DNA from: Thermoanaerobacterium sp. RBIITD
GTDB lineage: Bacteria; Bacillota; Thermoanaerobacteria; Thermoanaerobacterales; Thermoanaerobacteraceae
Length of the DNA: 64,000 nt
Assembly (NCBI RefSeq): GCF_900205865.1
Contig: NZ_LT906662.1
Location: 1,749,411-1,813,410 of the forward strand
Direction: 5' to 3'
Part shown: positions 52,256 through 60,463 of the stretch, one piece after another
Layout: each line of letters starts with the position of its first letter
Numbering within the stretch: the stretch's first letter is position 1
Notes under the pieces: model-generated
Told to the model about the DNA's origin: nothing
Database searches by the model: none
What the model saw: the letters and a program-made list of their open reading frames with translations, nothing else
Program-made: the position numbers and the translations under genes

Positions 52256-52987
52256 ATGGCAGAACGTAGATGTCCTGTATGTGGTGGAGAATTAGTAACT
52301 GTATATAAAACTTTTGAGGTAGATGGTAAAGACAAGGTTGAAAATGTTCCTGTAATAATGTGTCCTAAATGCAACATTTCATTGGTTAATACAGACCTTT
52401 TGATAAACATAACGGAGAGGTCTAAATTAGAAAATAAAGATGAGATTTTAGAAGAACTGAAAGAAGCTAAAACTGACGAAGAAATAAGAAATGTTTTAGA
52501 ACAATACAAAGCACAAAATCACATAAGAGAAATTTTAAATGAGAAAAAACTGTCTTATCACTGGCTTGCTTATATATTAGGTGTTTCAAGTAATTACATT
52601 CGTGATATTGCAACAAATAACAGATCGATAAGGATAAAAACAGCCTTAAAGATCGCTTATGCTCTAGGTGTTAACATAAGTGAACTGTATACACTTGAAA
52701 AGGAAAATAAAAATACAGACAGGGCATTAGTTTGTATCTGTAAAATAACTGAAGATGATAAGAAATTAAAAGAAGAGTTAAAAAGGCTTAATGTAAAAAT
52801 TTATATAGAAGATGTTCTTAAAGAAAAAGGCTTGCAAAAAATTCAACTTGCGAGGAGATTAGGAATAGCAAAAGCAAGTTTGTACAAAATCCTTAATATT
52901 ACAAAAGAAAATATGCAAATTGAAACAGGTTTAAAAATAGCCTATGCACTTGGAGTTGATATAAACAGAATATTCACTTTGGAATAG
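52256..52987 (+). CDS. Zinc-ribbon plus double helix-turn-helix regulator
   Basis: 243 residues. CPVCGG and CPKC form a YgiT/MqsA-like zinc domain (1-45). An XRE-type HTH follows at ~100-150 (HWLAYILGVSSNYIRDIATN) and a second at ~185-240 (IQLARRLGIAKASLYKILN). Both end in a similar ALKIAYALGV/GLKIAYALGV segment, indicating internal duplication. Ribosome site AAGGAGAGAG. It lies just upstream of the operator-bearing ssb promoter, making it a candidate for the protein that binds the widely spaced inverted repeat. That link is inference. Confidence 0.75.
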   Translation: MAERRCPVCGGELVTVYKTFEVDGKDKVENVPVIMCPKCNISLVNTDLLINITERSKLENKDEILEELKEAKTDEEIRNVLEQYKAQNHIREILNEKKLSYHWLAYILGVSSNYIRDIATNNRSIRIKTALKIAYALGVNISELYTLEKENKNTDRALVCICKITEDDKKLKEELKRLNVKIYIEDVLKEKGLQKIQLARRLGIAKASLYKILNITKENMQIETGLKIAYALGVDINRIFTLE

Positions 52988-53011
52988 CAGGTTTTGATAC
53001 CTGCTATTTTT
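52985..53011 (+). terminator. Terminator overlapping the regulator stop
   Basis: TAGCAGGT and ACCTGCTA stem, loop TTTGAT, then TTTTTAT. Confidence 0.75.
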
Positions 53012-53015
53012 ATAG

Positions 53016-53056
53016 TATATCTGTTTATTGACTTTACACATAAATAGATGTACTAT
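53016..53056 (+). promoter_or_regulatory. ssb promoter with 37-bp inverted-repeat operator (copy 3 of 3)
   Basis: TATATCTG (53016-53023) and TAGATGTA (53045-53052) with 21 bases between. TTGACT is at 53028-53033, TACTAT with a 17-base spacer at 53051-53056, and TATAAT is also present at 53054-53059. Same architecture as at 4768 and 25119. Confidence 0.72.
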
Positions 53057-53081
53057 AATAATAGGAAAGGGAGTTGATATT

Positions 53082-53510
53082 ATGTTAAACAAAGTCATAT
53101 TAATAGGACGTTTGACAAAAGACCCTGTGGAACATAACACACAGAGTGGTCATAAGGCAGTGCGCTTTACATTGGCCGTTGACAGAAATTTTAAGGACGC
53201 TAACGGAAATAAGCAAGCTGACTTTATAAGTGTAGTTGCATGGAACCAGCTTGCGGACTTTATTGTTAAGTATTGCAAGAAAGGCAAAGAAATAGCAATA
53301 GTTGGGCGATTGCAGACAGGCAGTTATACAGGACAGGACGGACAGAAAAGATACACGACTGATGTGGTAGTAGAGGATATACAGCTTCTGTCCGATCCAA
53401 AAGGCAATAGTGACAGCAATAAAGGTGCAAAAAATAATGCTAAAAACAGTGATGACGATTTTAACTTTGACGGCTTTGAAGAAATTAATACAGAAGGTTT
53501 GCCATTTTAA
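53082..53510 (+). CDS. ssb: Single-stranded DNA-binding protein
   Basis: 142 residues: OB-fold start MLNKVILIGRLTKDPV, then DFISVVAWNQLADFI and GRLQTGSYTGQDG, and an acidic C-terminus ending EGLPF, the protein-interaction tip typical of SSB. It protects ssDNA during conjugation or replication of the element. ATG 53082 follows AAAGGGAGTTGAT. Confidence 0.93.
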   Translation: MLNKVILIGRLTKDPVEHNTQSGHKAVRFTLAVDRNFKDANGNKQADFISVVAWNQLADFIVKYCKKGKEIAIVGRLQTGSYTGQDGQKRYTTDVVVEDIQLLSDPKGNSDSNKGAKNNAKNSDDDFNFDGFEEINTEGLPF

Positions 53511-53515
53511 TCGCT

Positions 53516-53539
53516 GGAGAAGGTGTATCCTTCTCCTTT
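53516..53539 (+). terminator. Terminator after ssb
   Basis: GGAGAAGG, TGTAT, CCTTCTCC, then TTTAT; weak T-run. Confidence 0.6.
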
Positions 53540-53568
53540 ATAAATCAACTTAATAGGAGGTTTTATGT

Positions 53569-54573
53569 ATGAACATAGGTCTTGATTTAGGTTATGGCTA
53601 CGTGAAGGGCGTAAATGACAAAGGCAAAAGAATACTTTTCCCTTCAATAGTCAGCATAGGCTTTGACAGACTTCTTTCAGGTCTATTTAATTCCAACGAA
53701 AGTATTGTTGAAAATATGTATGTAAAGATTGCTGACGATGACGGTGAAAAAAGCTACTACATTGGCGAACTGGCAAAAAGAGAAGGCTTTTCAGATGCAT
53801 TTTTACTAGATATAGATAAGCATAATCAGGAAGAAACAAAAGCTCTACTTGCAGCAGCGACTGCACTCCTAATGTCAGATGATGATAACACAATCAATAT
53901 AGCAACAGGATTGCCTTTAGAACAATATCAAACGTACAAAAAACAATTTCAGGAAGAGATTGAAGGATATAAGGCAATAGTATCATTTCCAGAATACAAC
54001 CTAACAAGAATCGTTAAGTTCGATAAGGTTATAATATTTCCTCAGGCAGCGGGTGCAGTATATCATGCACTCATGGATAATATTAACAAGTACATGATTA
54101 AAAATTCATATATAGTTTTAGTGGATATAGGTTTTAAAACAACTGACTACGTAACATTCTTAATAGATAATCGCCTTCGCTTTTTGCCAGACTTTTCAGG
54201 TACAATAGATACAGGCATATCAAAAATATTTACAGCTCTTGGTAAACTCTATACACAAAAAACAGGTGCAAGTACAAACACAGAAGGACTTATGGAAATT
54301 TTAAAAGACAATAACATATATTTTAGAGGGCAGTATATAAGCTTTGAAAAAGAAGTTAATATCTTAAAAAATGAATTAGCAAGACTTGTTAAGAAGGGTA
54401 TTTTAGACAAACTTAAGGACGAATATGAAAAAATTAGCACAATGTTTATAGCAGGTGGCGGTGGCAAAGATCTGTACCCGTTTTTTAAAGATGCGCATGC
54501 AAATGTTGAGCTTGTTAAAGATGCACAGTTTGCTAACGCTTATGGTTTTTTGAAGGTATGTCAGATGCAGTAA
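53569..54573 (+). CDS. parM: ParM/StbA-like actin-fold partition ATPase
   Basis: 334 residues. Actin-fold signatures are GLDLGYGYVKGV (phosphate 1), VLVDIGFKTTDYV (phosphate 2) and TMFIAGGGGKDLYPFF (adenosine region). It forms filaments that push plasmid copies apart. Ribosome site TAGGAGG. A HTH-like gene, six TGTCGACA sites and a ParR-like gene follow, giving a complete type II partition locus. Confidence 0.85.
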   Translation: MNIGLDLGYGYVKGVNDKGKRILFPSIVSIGFDRLLSGLFNSNESIVENMYVKIADDDGEKSYYIGELAKREGFSDAFLLDIDKHNQEETKALLAAATALLMSDDDNTINIATGLPLEQYQTYKKQFQEEIEGYKAIVSFPEYNLTRIVKFDKVIIFPQAAGAVYHALMDNINKYMIKNSYIVLVDIGFKTTDYVTFLIDNRLRFLPDFSGTIDTGISKIFTALGKLYTQKTGASTNTEGLMEILKDNNIYFRGQYISFEKEVNILKNELARLVKKGILDKLKDEYEKISTMFIAGGGGKDLYPFFKDAHANVELVKDAQFANAYGFLKVCQMQ

Positions 54574-54597
54574 AATTTTTTCAGGAGGAATATGTAA

Positions 54598-54962
54598 TGA
54601 GAAAAAAATATACTTTTTATGATTCCAAAGATAAAAATTCAGATCTTAATATTGTAAAAAAGTTTGGAATAGAAAAATGTTGTGAAGTAATGTCGTTATA
54701 TTATGCTGAACATCAAATAGAAGATATTGCCAGAGATTTGGATTTGTCAGAAGATCAAGTATTGTTAATTATAACAAGTCATATGGCTGCTTTTGAAGGA
54801 GAACGTGCCGAGAAAGATGTTGAAGCATATAGTACTTTATATGATGGTGTAAAAAGTTTTTTAGATGGCGAAGAAACATTAACTGATTTAAAAAAACTTT
54901 TAAAAGAAAGCAGAGATTTATTGGATCCTTGTGATGGATGGGATGACAAAGACGAAAATTAA
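54598..54962 (+). CDS. Small HTH-like protein of the partition locus
   Basis: 121 residues. The segment EHQIEDIARDLDLSEDQVLLII looks like a helix-turn-helix, followed by an acidic helical tail. The ATG at 54598 has TCAGGAGGAATATGTA upstream; a longer in-frame start inside parM is unlikely. It could be a second centromere-binding or regulatory protein. Family not recognised. Confidence 0.6.
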
Positions 54963-54967
54963 TATCT

Positions 54968-55200
54968 TGTCGACATTTTAATTTCTTAATTGCTACTGTT
55001 TTTAGGCTTTTAAAAAGGTATAAAGTCGACATTTTTACTAAAGGATTGTCGACACGAAAAAATGGTGATATACTGAACAAGTAATTGTAAAATAATTAAA
55101 TATGTCGACAACTATATTAAAACAAAAGATAAAATTGTCGACATATTTGTTTTTGCTATTGGTATTATGTTGTAATATATTGAGAAGGATGGTGTCGACA
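54968..55200. repeat. Six GTCGACA sites in three pairs, candidate parC centromere/operator
   Basis: TGTCGACA occurs at 54968, 55047, 55103, 55136 and 55193, and AGTCGACA at 55024. Start-to-start distances are 56, 23, 56, 33 and 57, so the sites pair at 56-57 bases. A promoter-like TTGCTA/TATATT (17-base spacer) lies between the last two, and the sixth site overlaps the region just before the ParR-like start codon. Confidence 0.8.
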
Positions 55201-55202
55201 TT

Positions 55203-55496
55203 ATGGCAAAATATACTTTTAGAACAAAGGTTGACGATAAAGAACTTGATGAAATATTATCTTCATTGCAAGGAACAGAAAGAGCTGATTTTATTAGGAA
55301 TGCCTTATATTTTTATGTTAAAAATAAAGATATAATAAATAATTTATACAATGATATTGCAGACATTAAAAAAATATTGAATGAAATTAAAAGAACTGGT
55401 GTAAATGTTAAAGAGGATTTAAAAGAACCTGAAAAAGATATTTCAGACTCTAACGATATTTTGAACGAGATGGTAAATAGTTTTTTAAATCTGTAA
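55203..55496 (+). CDS. parR: ParR-like ribbon-helix-helix centromere-binding protein
   Basis: 97 residues. The N-terminus KYTFRTKVDDKELDEILSSL followed by RADFIRNALYFYVKNK fits a ribbon-helix-helix DNA-binding domain. The C-terminal half is a helical/acidic tail suited to contacting the filament protein. Its own start is directly behind the last TGTCGACA site, so it probably represses itself by binding the repeats. The ParR name is inferred from context. Confidence 0.7.
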   Translation: MAKYTFRTKVDDKELDEILSSLQGTERADFIRNALYFYVKNKDIINNLYNDIADIKKILNEIKRTGVNVKEDLKEPEKDISDSNDILNEMVNSFLNL

Positions 55497-55517
55497 GGCT
55501 TTGAGCCTTATTTTTTT
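55494..55517 (+). terminator. Terminator of the partition locus
   Basis: TAAGGCT, TTG, AGCCTTA, then seven T; overlaps the TAA stop. Confidence 0.75.
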
Positions 55518-55582
55518 ATGTATTGCAAAATGTGTTTACTGTGCTTGAGTTGTACATTTATAAGGAAAGGGGTGTGTATGAT

Positions 55583-55786
55583 ATGGAACAGAAAAGAAGG
55601 CTTAATGTACGTGTTGATGTGGACTCACCAATCTGGCATGAAAGGAACATGAGCGAAACTACACGCAAGGCTTTGGATTTCTATTATACCTTTTGGCATA
55701 CTACAAACAATGTTTTGGACAAGATAGAATACATCTTAAAAGAGATTGAAAGGAAGGATAAAGATGAGTCGGGAAATAAAAGTTGA
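55583..55786 (+). CDS. Small ribbon-helix-helix-like protein
   Basis: 67 residues (MEQKRRLNVRVDVDSPIWHE then NMSETTRKALDFYYTFW), which suggests a short strand plus two helices as in CopG/Arc types. Ribosome site GGAAAGGGG. It overlaps the RusA-like gene by 23 bases. Function unknown, probably DNA-binding. Confidence 0.55.
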   Translation: MEQKRRLNVRVDVDSPIWHERNMSETTRKALDFYYTFWHTTNNVLDKIEYILKEIERKDKDESGNKS

Positions 55787-56294
55787 TTTAAAATACTTGT
55801 TAAATACTTATAACGATATTGAAAAAGCAAGAATGAACCTGTATTGGGCTGTCAATAAGTGTTTAAGAAGCGGTGAGAAACCTGATATTGTATTGCCATG
55901 TGACGACGTTAAGGCTGAAATGACAGATGACATTGTTAAAGTTATTGTGCCTGATTTCCCTGCTAGGTTAATGTCTATTAAAAAAATAGAAAAAAGCAGA
56001 TGGACTGATAATATTATGTATGCTTTAAAAAACCTTAATGAAAGCATATATTTTGAAAAGGCTTTTATCTTTATTAAGTTTTATATGCCAGTTAAAAATT
56101 CTGATATAGACAATTGGGATATAAAGCCTATTATAGACGGTATTAAACATTCTGAAATTATACCTGATGATACTTACGATTATTTATCATTTGGTTTTAA
56201 TGCAAGATTTAGTGAAGAGCCTAAAACAGAAATTTACATTTTTGACTATAATAAACTGGAAAAAATTCTGCCTAAAATCCTGCAAGAATCTTAA
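55764..56294 (+). CDS. RusA-like Holliday junction resolvase-type protein
   Basis: 176 residues. The C-terminal part has the RusA pattern DIDNWDIKPIIDGIKHSEII then PDDTYDYLSFGFNARF: acidic residues in D-x-DN and DD are the metal ligands of the family. The N-terminal ~75 residues are extra. RusA enzymes resolve four-way junctions; with RecA and SSB here it suggests element-encoded recombination. ATG 55764 has GGAAGGATAAAG. Confidence 0.7.
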   Translation: MSREIKVDLKYLLNTYNDIEKARMNLYWAVNKCLRSGEKPDIVLPCDDVKAEMTDDIVKVIVPDFPARLMSIKKIEKSRWTDNIMYALKNLNESIYFEKAFIFIKFYMPVKNSDIDNWDIKPIIDGIKHSEIIPDDTYDYLSFGFNARFSEEPKTEIYIFDYNKLEKILPKILQES

Positions 56295-57335
56295 AAATAA
56301 CCTATCCTTTTTCTAAATGAAAAATTGCCATTTTTAAGCCTTGAAAAAATGTCTAAAAACGCATAAAAAATGATAGGTAGTAAAAAAGATAGGTTAAAAA
56401 TTGTTCTCAAAGTATTGAAAAATTAAAAAAACGTCTCAATTTAAAAGCATAAAAAATTATCGAAGTACTTCCGAAGGTACACTAAAAAATCGAGACCACA
56501 AAGACACGCTTAAAAATGCAGTGATAAAAAAGAAATGACCGCTGGAAAAAATAATAAAGTTTTATGCAAAAAATTACCTTTAAATAAGGCAGAGGAAAAA
56601 TAAAATGACAATAGAAAATATGCTTTCAATGCACGCAAGACATAAGATTAGAGAAAAGCAGAGAAAAAAAATTGATGCAGGCAGACAAAAAGTATTTGAT
56701 GCACGCAAAGTACAAACTTAAAAGAAGGCAGAGGGAAAAGCGAAATAACGCAAAAAAAAAGTTTGTCAATGCACGCAAGAGACAGGCAGGAAAGAAGGCA
56801 GAGAGAAGAGCAAAAAACGCCGAAGCAGGCTGATGCCGAATGTAAAAAGGCAACGAAAAAAGCACAATTAAAGCCAATTTCAAGCATGGCGAGATATGGC
56901 ACGAAATCAAGCATAAAAAAGGCAGAGGTAAGGCTGAAAAAAGGTAAGAGGTAAGGCTTCTAATGCACGCAAAACATAAAGGTCAAGGCGGAAGTGATAA
57001 AAAGTGTGAAACAAGAATAAAAAATTCAGTGAAAAAATCTTTAATAACAGGCACTTAAAAAAGCAGTGATAAAAAACCTAAAAGTTTCTAAATAAAATCC
57101 AGAATAAGGCTTTGATACAAGCCTTAATAAAGCTGCTGATAAGCCTGAAAATAAACCTGATAAAACTAAAAATAAAATCTAATATAAGACTTTGTTAAAA
57201 ATAAAACAAACTTAAATATATTTTAAAAAGGCTTGAAATAAAGGTGATTTGGCGTAATGCAAAATGTATAATTAGAGTAAAAGCAATAAAAAGTACGGTA
57301 AATGTTAAAAATTTAACATGAAAGGAGAAACGATA
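56295..57335. other. 1-kb non-coding, purine-rich region (candidate replication origin)
   Basis: No credible gene. The + strand is strongly A/G-biased. An inverted repeat AACCTATC (near 56299) faces GATAGGT and GATAGGTT (near 56373 and 56388), and a near-palindrome GTACTTCCGAAGGTAC lies near 56465. The ~70-bp repeats are listed separately. AAGGCTT/AAGCCTT forms a hairpin at 57106-57125. A TATAAT at 57267 and the palindrome GTTAAAAATTTAAC (57304-57317) precede the replication-relaxation-type gene. Two short Lys/Arg-rich frames (56605-56721, 56763-56954) look like by-products of base composition. Confidence 0.5.
56588..56972 (+). repeat. Degenerate ~70-bp tandem repeat
   Basis: GGCAGAG-type blocks start at 56588, 56657, 56727, 56797 (spacing 69-70) and again at 56921. 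ATGCACGCAA occurs at 56629, 56699, 56769 (exactly 70 apart) and 56963. Each unit is therefore GGCAGAG(G)AAAA... then ATGCACGCAA about 41 bases on. A 70-base period is not a multiple of three, which argues against a coding repeat. Confidence 0.7.
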
Positions 57336-58232
57336 ATGGACAAAAACATAGAACTAACAGAACGTGATGTAAAACTTTTAAAAGATCTTGCAGAATTAAG
57401 TGTAATAAAAGTAGAAAATGTAAATAAAATATATGAGTCAAATGCGTACTATTTAAAAAGACTGTTGGACTTAAAAAAGGCACATTATGTAAGACGCTTG
57501 AAAGGCTACGTGATGCTTGGAGTAAACGGAATGAAATATGCTAAAGAGCAAGGATGGGAAGTAAAACATGCGCCTTCAGAACATGGGCAAAAGGAACGTG
57601 TGCAAAAAATAAGTGATCTGTATTATGACTTTAAAGGAAGTGAATGGACGTTTATAGACAGCCGAAAAGTAAAAGAGCAGAAAAAGTCATTGGATAGAGG
57701 AAGTAACTTTTTAGGGCTTTTAGTAGGACGCACAGAATATGCCATATATAACATAGGGAAAAGACCTGACGAAAAGAAAATAACGCTCATAAAAAAGGAA
57801 CAGGAAAAGCTGCATAGAATAGGCATATACAGAACGATAGTGTTTTATGAAGATTCGCAGGCACGTGAAATGTACGGAACAGAAGGCATAGGCTTGAAAG
57901 AGCAATTGCTGCTGCCTTATCCGTATGGAATAGAACTTGTAAAGAAACATGGAGAGCGTGATTTAGTAGAGGAAGTAGCTGTAAAGGTTTACGGAAAGAA
58001 CTTAAAAGAGCCTGACTGGAAGGAAGCAGATTACACTGTAGATAATAAACAGGTAATGGTGCTTGTAATGAACGATGTGGAAAAGATCGCAAAAATAAAG
58101 AATTACTTTGAACTGGCGCAATACAGGTATACGAGAACGGAGGAAATCGAAATATTGTGTCTGGAAGAACAAGAAGAAATGTTCAGAGAAATGTTTCCTG
58201 AGTGCAGCATAAGGACGGTGGAGGAAGTATGA
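57336..58232 (+). CDS. Replication-relaxation-like winged-helix protein
   Basis: 298 residues. LTERDVKLLKDLAELSVIKV then NVNKIYESNAYYLKRLLDLKK and HYVRRLKGYVMLGVNGMKYA fit the winged-helix N-domain of Replic_Relax family proteins found on conjugative plasmids. The C-terminal part has a possible nuclease-like alpha/beta fold (RTIVFYEDSQ). ATG 57336 follows AAAGGAGAAACGATA. It lies next to the repeat region, so it may bind it. Confidence 0.7.
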   Translation: MDKNIELTERDVKLLKDLAELSVIKVENVNKIYESNAYYLKRLLDLKKAHYVRRLKGYVMLGVNGMKYAKEQGWEVKHAPSEHGQKERVQKISDLYYDFKGSEWTFIDSRKVKEQKKSLDRGSNFLGLLVGRTEYAIYNIGKRPDEKKITLIKKEQEKLHRIGIYRTIVFYEDSQAREMYGTEGIGLKEQLLLPYPYGIELVKKHGERDLVEEVAVKVYGKNLKEPDWKEADYTVDNKQVMVLVMNDVEKIAKIKNYFELAQYRYTRTEEIEILCLEEQEEMFREMFPECSIRTVEEV

Positions 58233-58732
58233 ACAAAAAAGGCATGATAAATATCACGCCATTAATAGCAGCATATTTAGGATTTATTGTGACATTGATA
58301 CTTCCTCACTACTTGACGTTCAATTTTCCGTTCAGTATAAGGTTAATTAATAAACCATTAAGTTTGCCTGAAGAAATTATGTTAGGTATAATGATAGCAC
58401 CTATAATACTGCTTATATTGCTTCTTCCAGTAGCCTATATAATAGAGAAACATGTTAAACTAATGGCGCAAAAACATACGGAAAACATGCAAATATCAAT
58501 AATCAAAATCACGGAACCAAGTACGTGGAGCAAGGTCTATCATTGCCATATCAAGTCTGACAAAATAGACACAGACTGCAAAATAATATGCTATAAGGAT
58601 TCACAAATAATAAAGTCAGTTATATTTCCGAAAGACTGGAGAAAAAAGAATCAAGAGCTATATAAATATTATTATTATATATCCGATATAATAGGAAATG
58701 AGGTGAAAAAATGTATTTTATCACAGTCATAG
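58229..58732 (+). CDS. Two-helix membrane protein of unknown function
   Basis: 167 residues; hydrophobic segments at ~9-28 and ~50-82, then a soluble domain with Cys (HCHIKSDKIDTDCKIICYK). Overlaps the previous gene by four bases, so it is coupled. Family not recognised. Confidence 0.55.
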   Translation: MNKKGMINITPLIAAYLGFIVTLILPHYLTFNFPFSIRLINKPLSLPEEIMLGIMIAPIILLILLLPVAYIIEKHVKLMAQKHTENMQISIIKITEPSTWSKVYHCHIKSDKIDTDCKIICYKDSQIIKSVIFPKDWRKKNQELYKYYYYISDIIGNEVKKCILSQS

Positions 58733-59007
58733 AAGACTTTGATAAAGATTATGGCGTCAAAGGATGCAGCCGATGTGTAGGCTATTATAACACGTTTGAG
58801 AAGGCTAATAAAGCAGTGCGAGAAAACAAATGCGATCTATGGGAAACATGCTATAATTATGCAGTAATAGAGAAAATAGAAGAAGGACTTTATCAAACTT
58901 CTTATGAAAAACGTTGGTTTTATAAATTTGATTGTGATAAAGGCATATATGAGCCTATAGAAGAACCTGAAGAAGTCAAACATTGGTGCAATTTTGCTAT
59001 TGGATAA
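58711..59007 (+). CDS. Small soluble hypothetical protein
   Basis: 98 residues, acidic, aromatic- and Cys-containing (MYFITVIEDFDKDYGVKGCS, RCVGYYNTFEKANKAV). The pattern resembles small uncharacterised phage/plasmid proteins that begin YFIT. Ribosome site ATGAGGTGAAAAA, overlapping the preceding gene. Confidence 0.55.
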   Translation: MYFITVIEDFDKDYGVKGCSRCVGYYNTFEKANKAVRENKCDLWETCYNYAVIEKIEEGLYQTSYEKRWFYKFDCDKGIYEPIEEPEEVKHWCNFAIG

Positions 59008-59032
59008 AAACAAATAAAATATTCAGAAAAAA

Positions 59033-59134
59033 TTGCGGAAAGTTAATGTGATATAGTATAATGTTTAATAAGAGGGACTTTTTTCTCCGATTGTTCCTCC
59101 CGCCAAAAAAGGTATGCGCATAAACACGCATACC
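59033..59134 (+). ncRNA. Candidate small RNA with promoter and terminator
   Basis: Promoter TTGCGG (59033-59038), 18-base spacer, TATAAT (59057-59062), predicting a start near 59069. The transcript can form GAGGGAC / GTTCCTC with a U/C-rich loop, and carries TGTTCCTCCCGCC, which contains an anti-Shine-Dalgarno CCTCC. It ends at the GGTATGCG/CGCATACC hairpin (59111-59134). No start codon or frame of useful length is present. Confidence 0.45.
59111..59134. terminator. Bidirectional terminator at the recA 3' end
   Basis: GGTATGCG, eight-base loop, CGCATACC. On the minus strand it is followed by TTTTTT and serves recA; on the plus strand it is followed by TAATTTTCT. Confidence 0.75.
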
Positions 59135-60168
59135 TAATTTTCTATCATGCTGTCATCAGCGGAAGATTTAATTTTATCAAAAGCTAGATTATAGTTTTCT
59201 CTTATTTTCTTTTCAATTTCGTCAGCAAGCTCTTTGTGATCTTTTAAATACTGTTTGGCATTTTCTCTGCCTTGTCCAAGCTTAAGGTCACCATAAGAGT
59301 ACCAAGCACCGCTTTTCTCAATTATTTCAATGTTCGTTCCAATGTCTAATAAACTTCCTTCTTTAGAAATGCCTTCACCGTACATGATGTCCACTTCAGC
59401 CTGCTTAAAAGGCGGTGCAACCTTATTTTTCACAACCTTTATACGTGTTCGGTTTCCTACAATATCATTGCCTTGTTTTATACCATCAACTTTCCTGACG
59501 TCCAGTCTAATAGTTGCATAAAACTTGAGTGCACGTCCGCCAGGTGTTGTTTCAGGATTTCCAAAAGAAACACCGACTTTTTCACGTAACTGATTAATAA
59601 AAATAACAGTGGACCTTGTTTTACTGACAATTCCAGCAAGTTTTCTTAAGGCTTGTGACATAAGCCTTGCCTGAAGTCCGACATGAGAGTCGCCCATGTC
59701 ACCATCAATTTCAGCTTTAGGTACAAGAGCAGCGACTGAATCAACAACAACAAGGTCAACAGCAGAACTGTGAACAAGCGCATCAACAATTTCAAGAGCT
59801 TGTTCGCCTGTGTCAGGCTGTGAAACCAATAAATTAACAAGATCAATGCCTAACTTTTGGGCATACGTAGGGTCAAGTGCATGTTCAGCATCAATAAAGG
59901 CACTGGTACCTCCTAATTTCTGTGCTTCAGCAATCATGTGCAATGCCAGAGTGGTTTTGCCAGAAGATTCAGGACCGAAAATTTCAATTATGCGTCCTCT
60001 AGGAATTCCTCCAACACCTAAAGCAATGTCAAGTTCAAGACAGCCTGTAGGGATAACTTCTATGTTAGCTTTGGGAGTATCTCCAAGACGCATAATAGAA
60101 CCTTTGCCAAATTGCTTCTCTATTTGCATTATAGCCTTTTCTAATGCCTTTTGCTTTTCTTCTTCCAT
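59134..60168 (-). CDS. recA: RecA recombinase (element-borne)
   Basis: 344 residues, full length. Walker A is [21 protein letters not shown] is Walker [21 protein letters not shown] is loop L2 and the [20 protein letters not shown] region is L1. ATG at 60168 is favoured (GGGAGGAATATATTG upstream); a TTG at 60171 is possible. It is the only gene besides the IS copy 3 genes on the minus strand. A TATAAT lies at 60208-60203, with no good -35 and no recognisable Gram-positive LexA box (CGAAC-N4-GTTCG). A chromosomal recA presumably also exists, so this would be a second copy. Confidence 0.95.
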   Translation of the reverse strand: MEEEKQKALEKAIMQIEKQFGKGSIMRLGDTPKANIEVIPTGCLELDIALGVGGIPRGRIIEIFGPESSGKTTLALHMIAEAQKLGGTSAFIDAEHALDPTYAQKLGIDLVNLLVSQPDTGEQALEIVDALVHSSAVDLVVVDSVAALVPKAEIDGDMGDSHVGLQARLMSQALRKLAGIVSKTRSTVIFINQLREKVGVSFGNPETTPGGRALKFYATIRLDVRKVDGIKQGNDIVGNRTRIKVVKNKVAPPFKQAEVDIMYGEGISKEGSLLDIGTNIEIIEKSGAWYSYGDLKLGQGRENAKQYLKDHKELADEIEKKIRENYNLAFDKIKSSADDSMIEN

Positions 60169-60265
60169 CAATATATTCCTCCCTTGCAGTGGTTATATAT
60201 TAATTATAGCAGGAATTAATGAATAAATAAGAACTTTTTGCCGAATTAATTAACAAATATTACAA

Positions 60266-60279
60266 GGTATGCGCATACC
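60266..60279. promoter_or_regulatory. GGTATGCGCATACC palindrome upstream of recA
   Basis: Perfect 14-bp palindrome, identical to those at 12811 and 48170. It lies ~100 bases upstream of the recA start and is not followed by a T-run on either strand, so here it cannot be a terminator and is better explained as a protein-binding site. Confidence 0.5.
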
Positions 60280-60402
60280 GAAAATATGCAGTAAATGTAT
60301 AAAAAGTACACAATATAAGGACATGTATAGAAAAATACAGAGTTTATATCCATCATACAAAGACATTATAAAAAATTATACAAAAACTTAATAAAATATT
60401 AA

Positions 60403-60430
60403 ACGGACTTAAATAAGTTCGTTTTTTTTA
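60403..60430 (+). terminator. Terminator in the leader of the radical SAM gene
   Basis: AACGGACTT and AAGTTCGTT with loop AAAT, then a run of T. It terminates transcripts from an unidentified upstream start, within ~35 bases of the next ribosome site (AAAAGGAGAGA). Confidence 0.75.
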
Positions 60431-60463
60431 TTTACAAAAAATAAAAAAAAAGGAGAGATAAAG

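Noticed and set aside
55102-55335. 77-residue frame starting within the TGTCGACA cluster
   Set aside because: Overlaps the ParR-like gene in another frame and has no ribosome site; it covers the operator region.
56605-56954. Short Lys/Arg-rich reading frames in the repeat region
   Set aside because: Their sequences follow the non-coding 70-bp repeat and purine bias, which is not in codon phase; no convincing ribosome sites.
60172-60300. SOS (LexA) box upstream of recA
   Set aside because: No CGAAC-N4-GTTCG-like sequence is visible; only the GGTATGCGCATACC palindrome, which does not fit the Gram-positive consensus.
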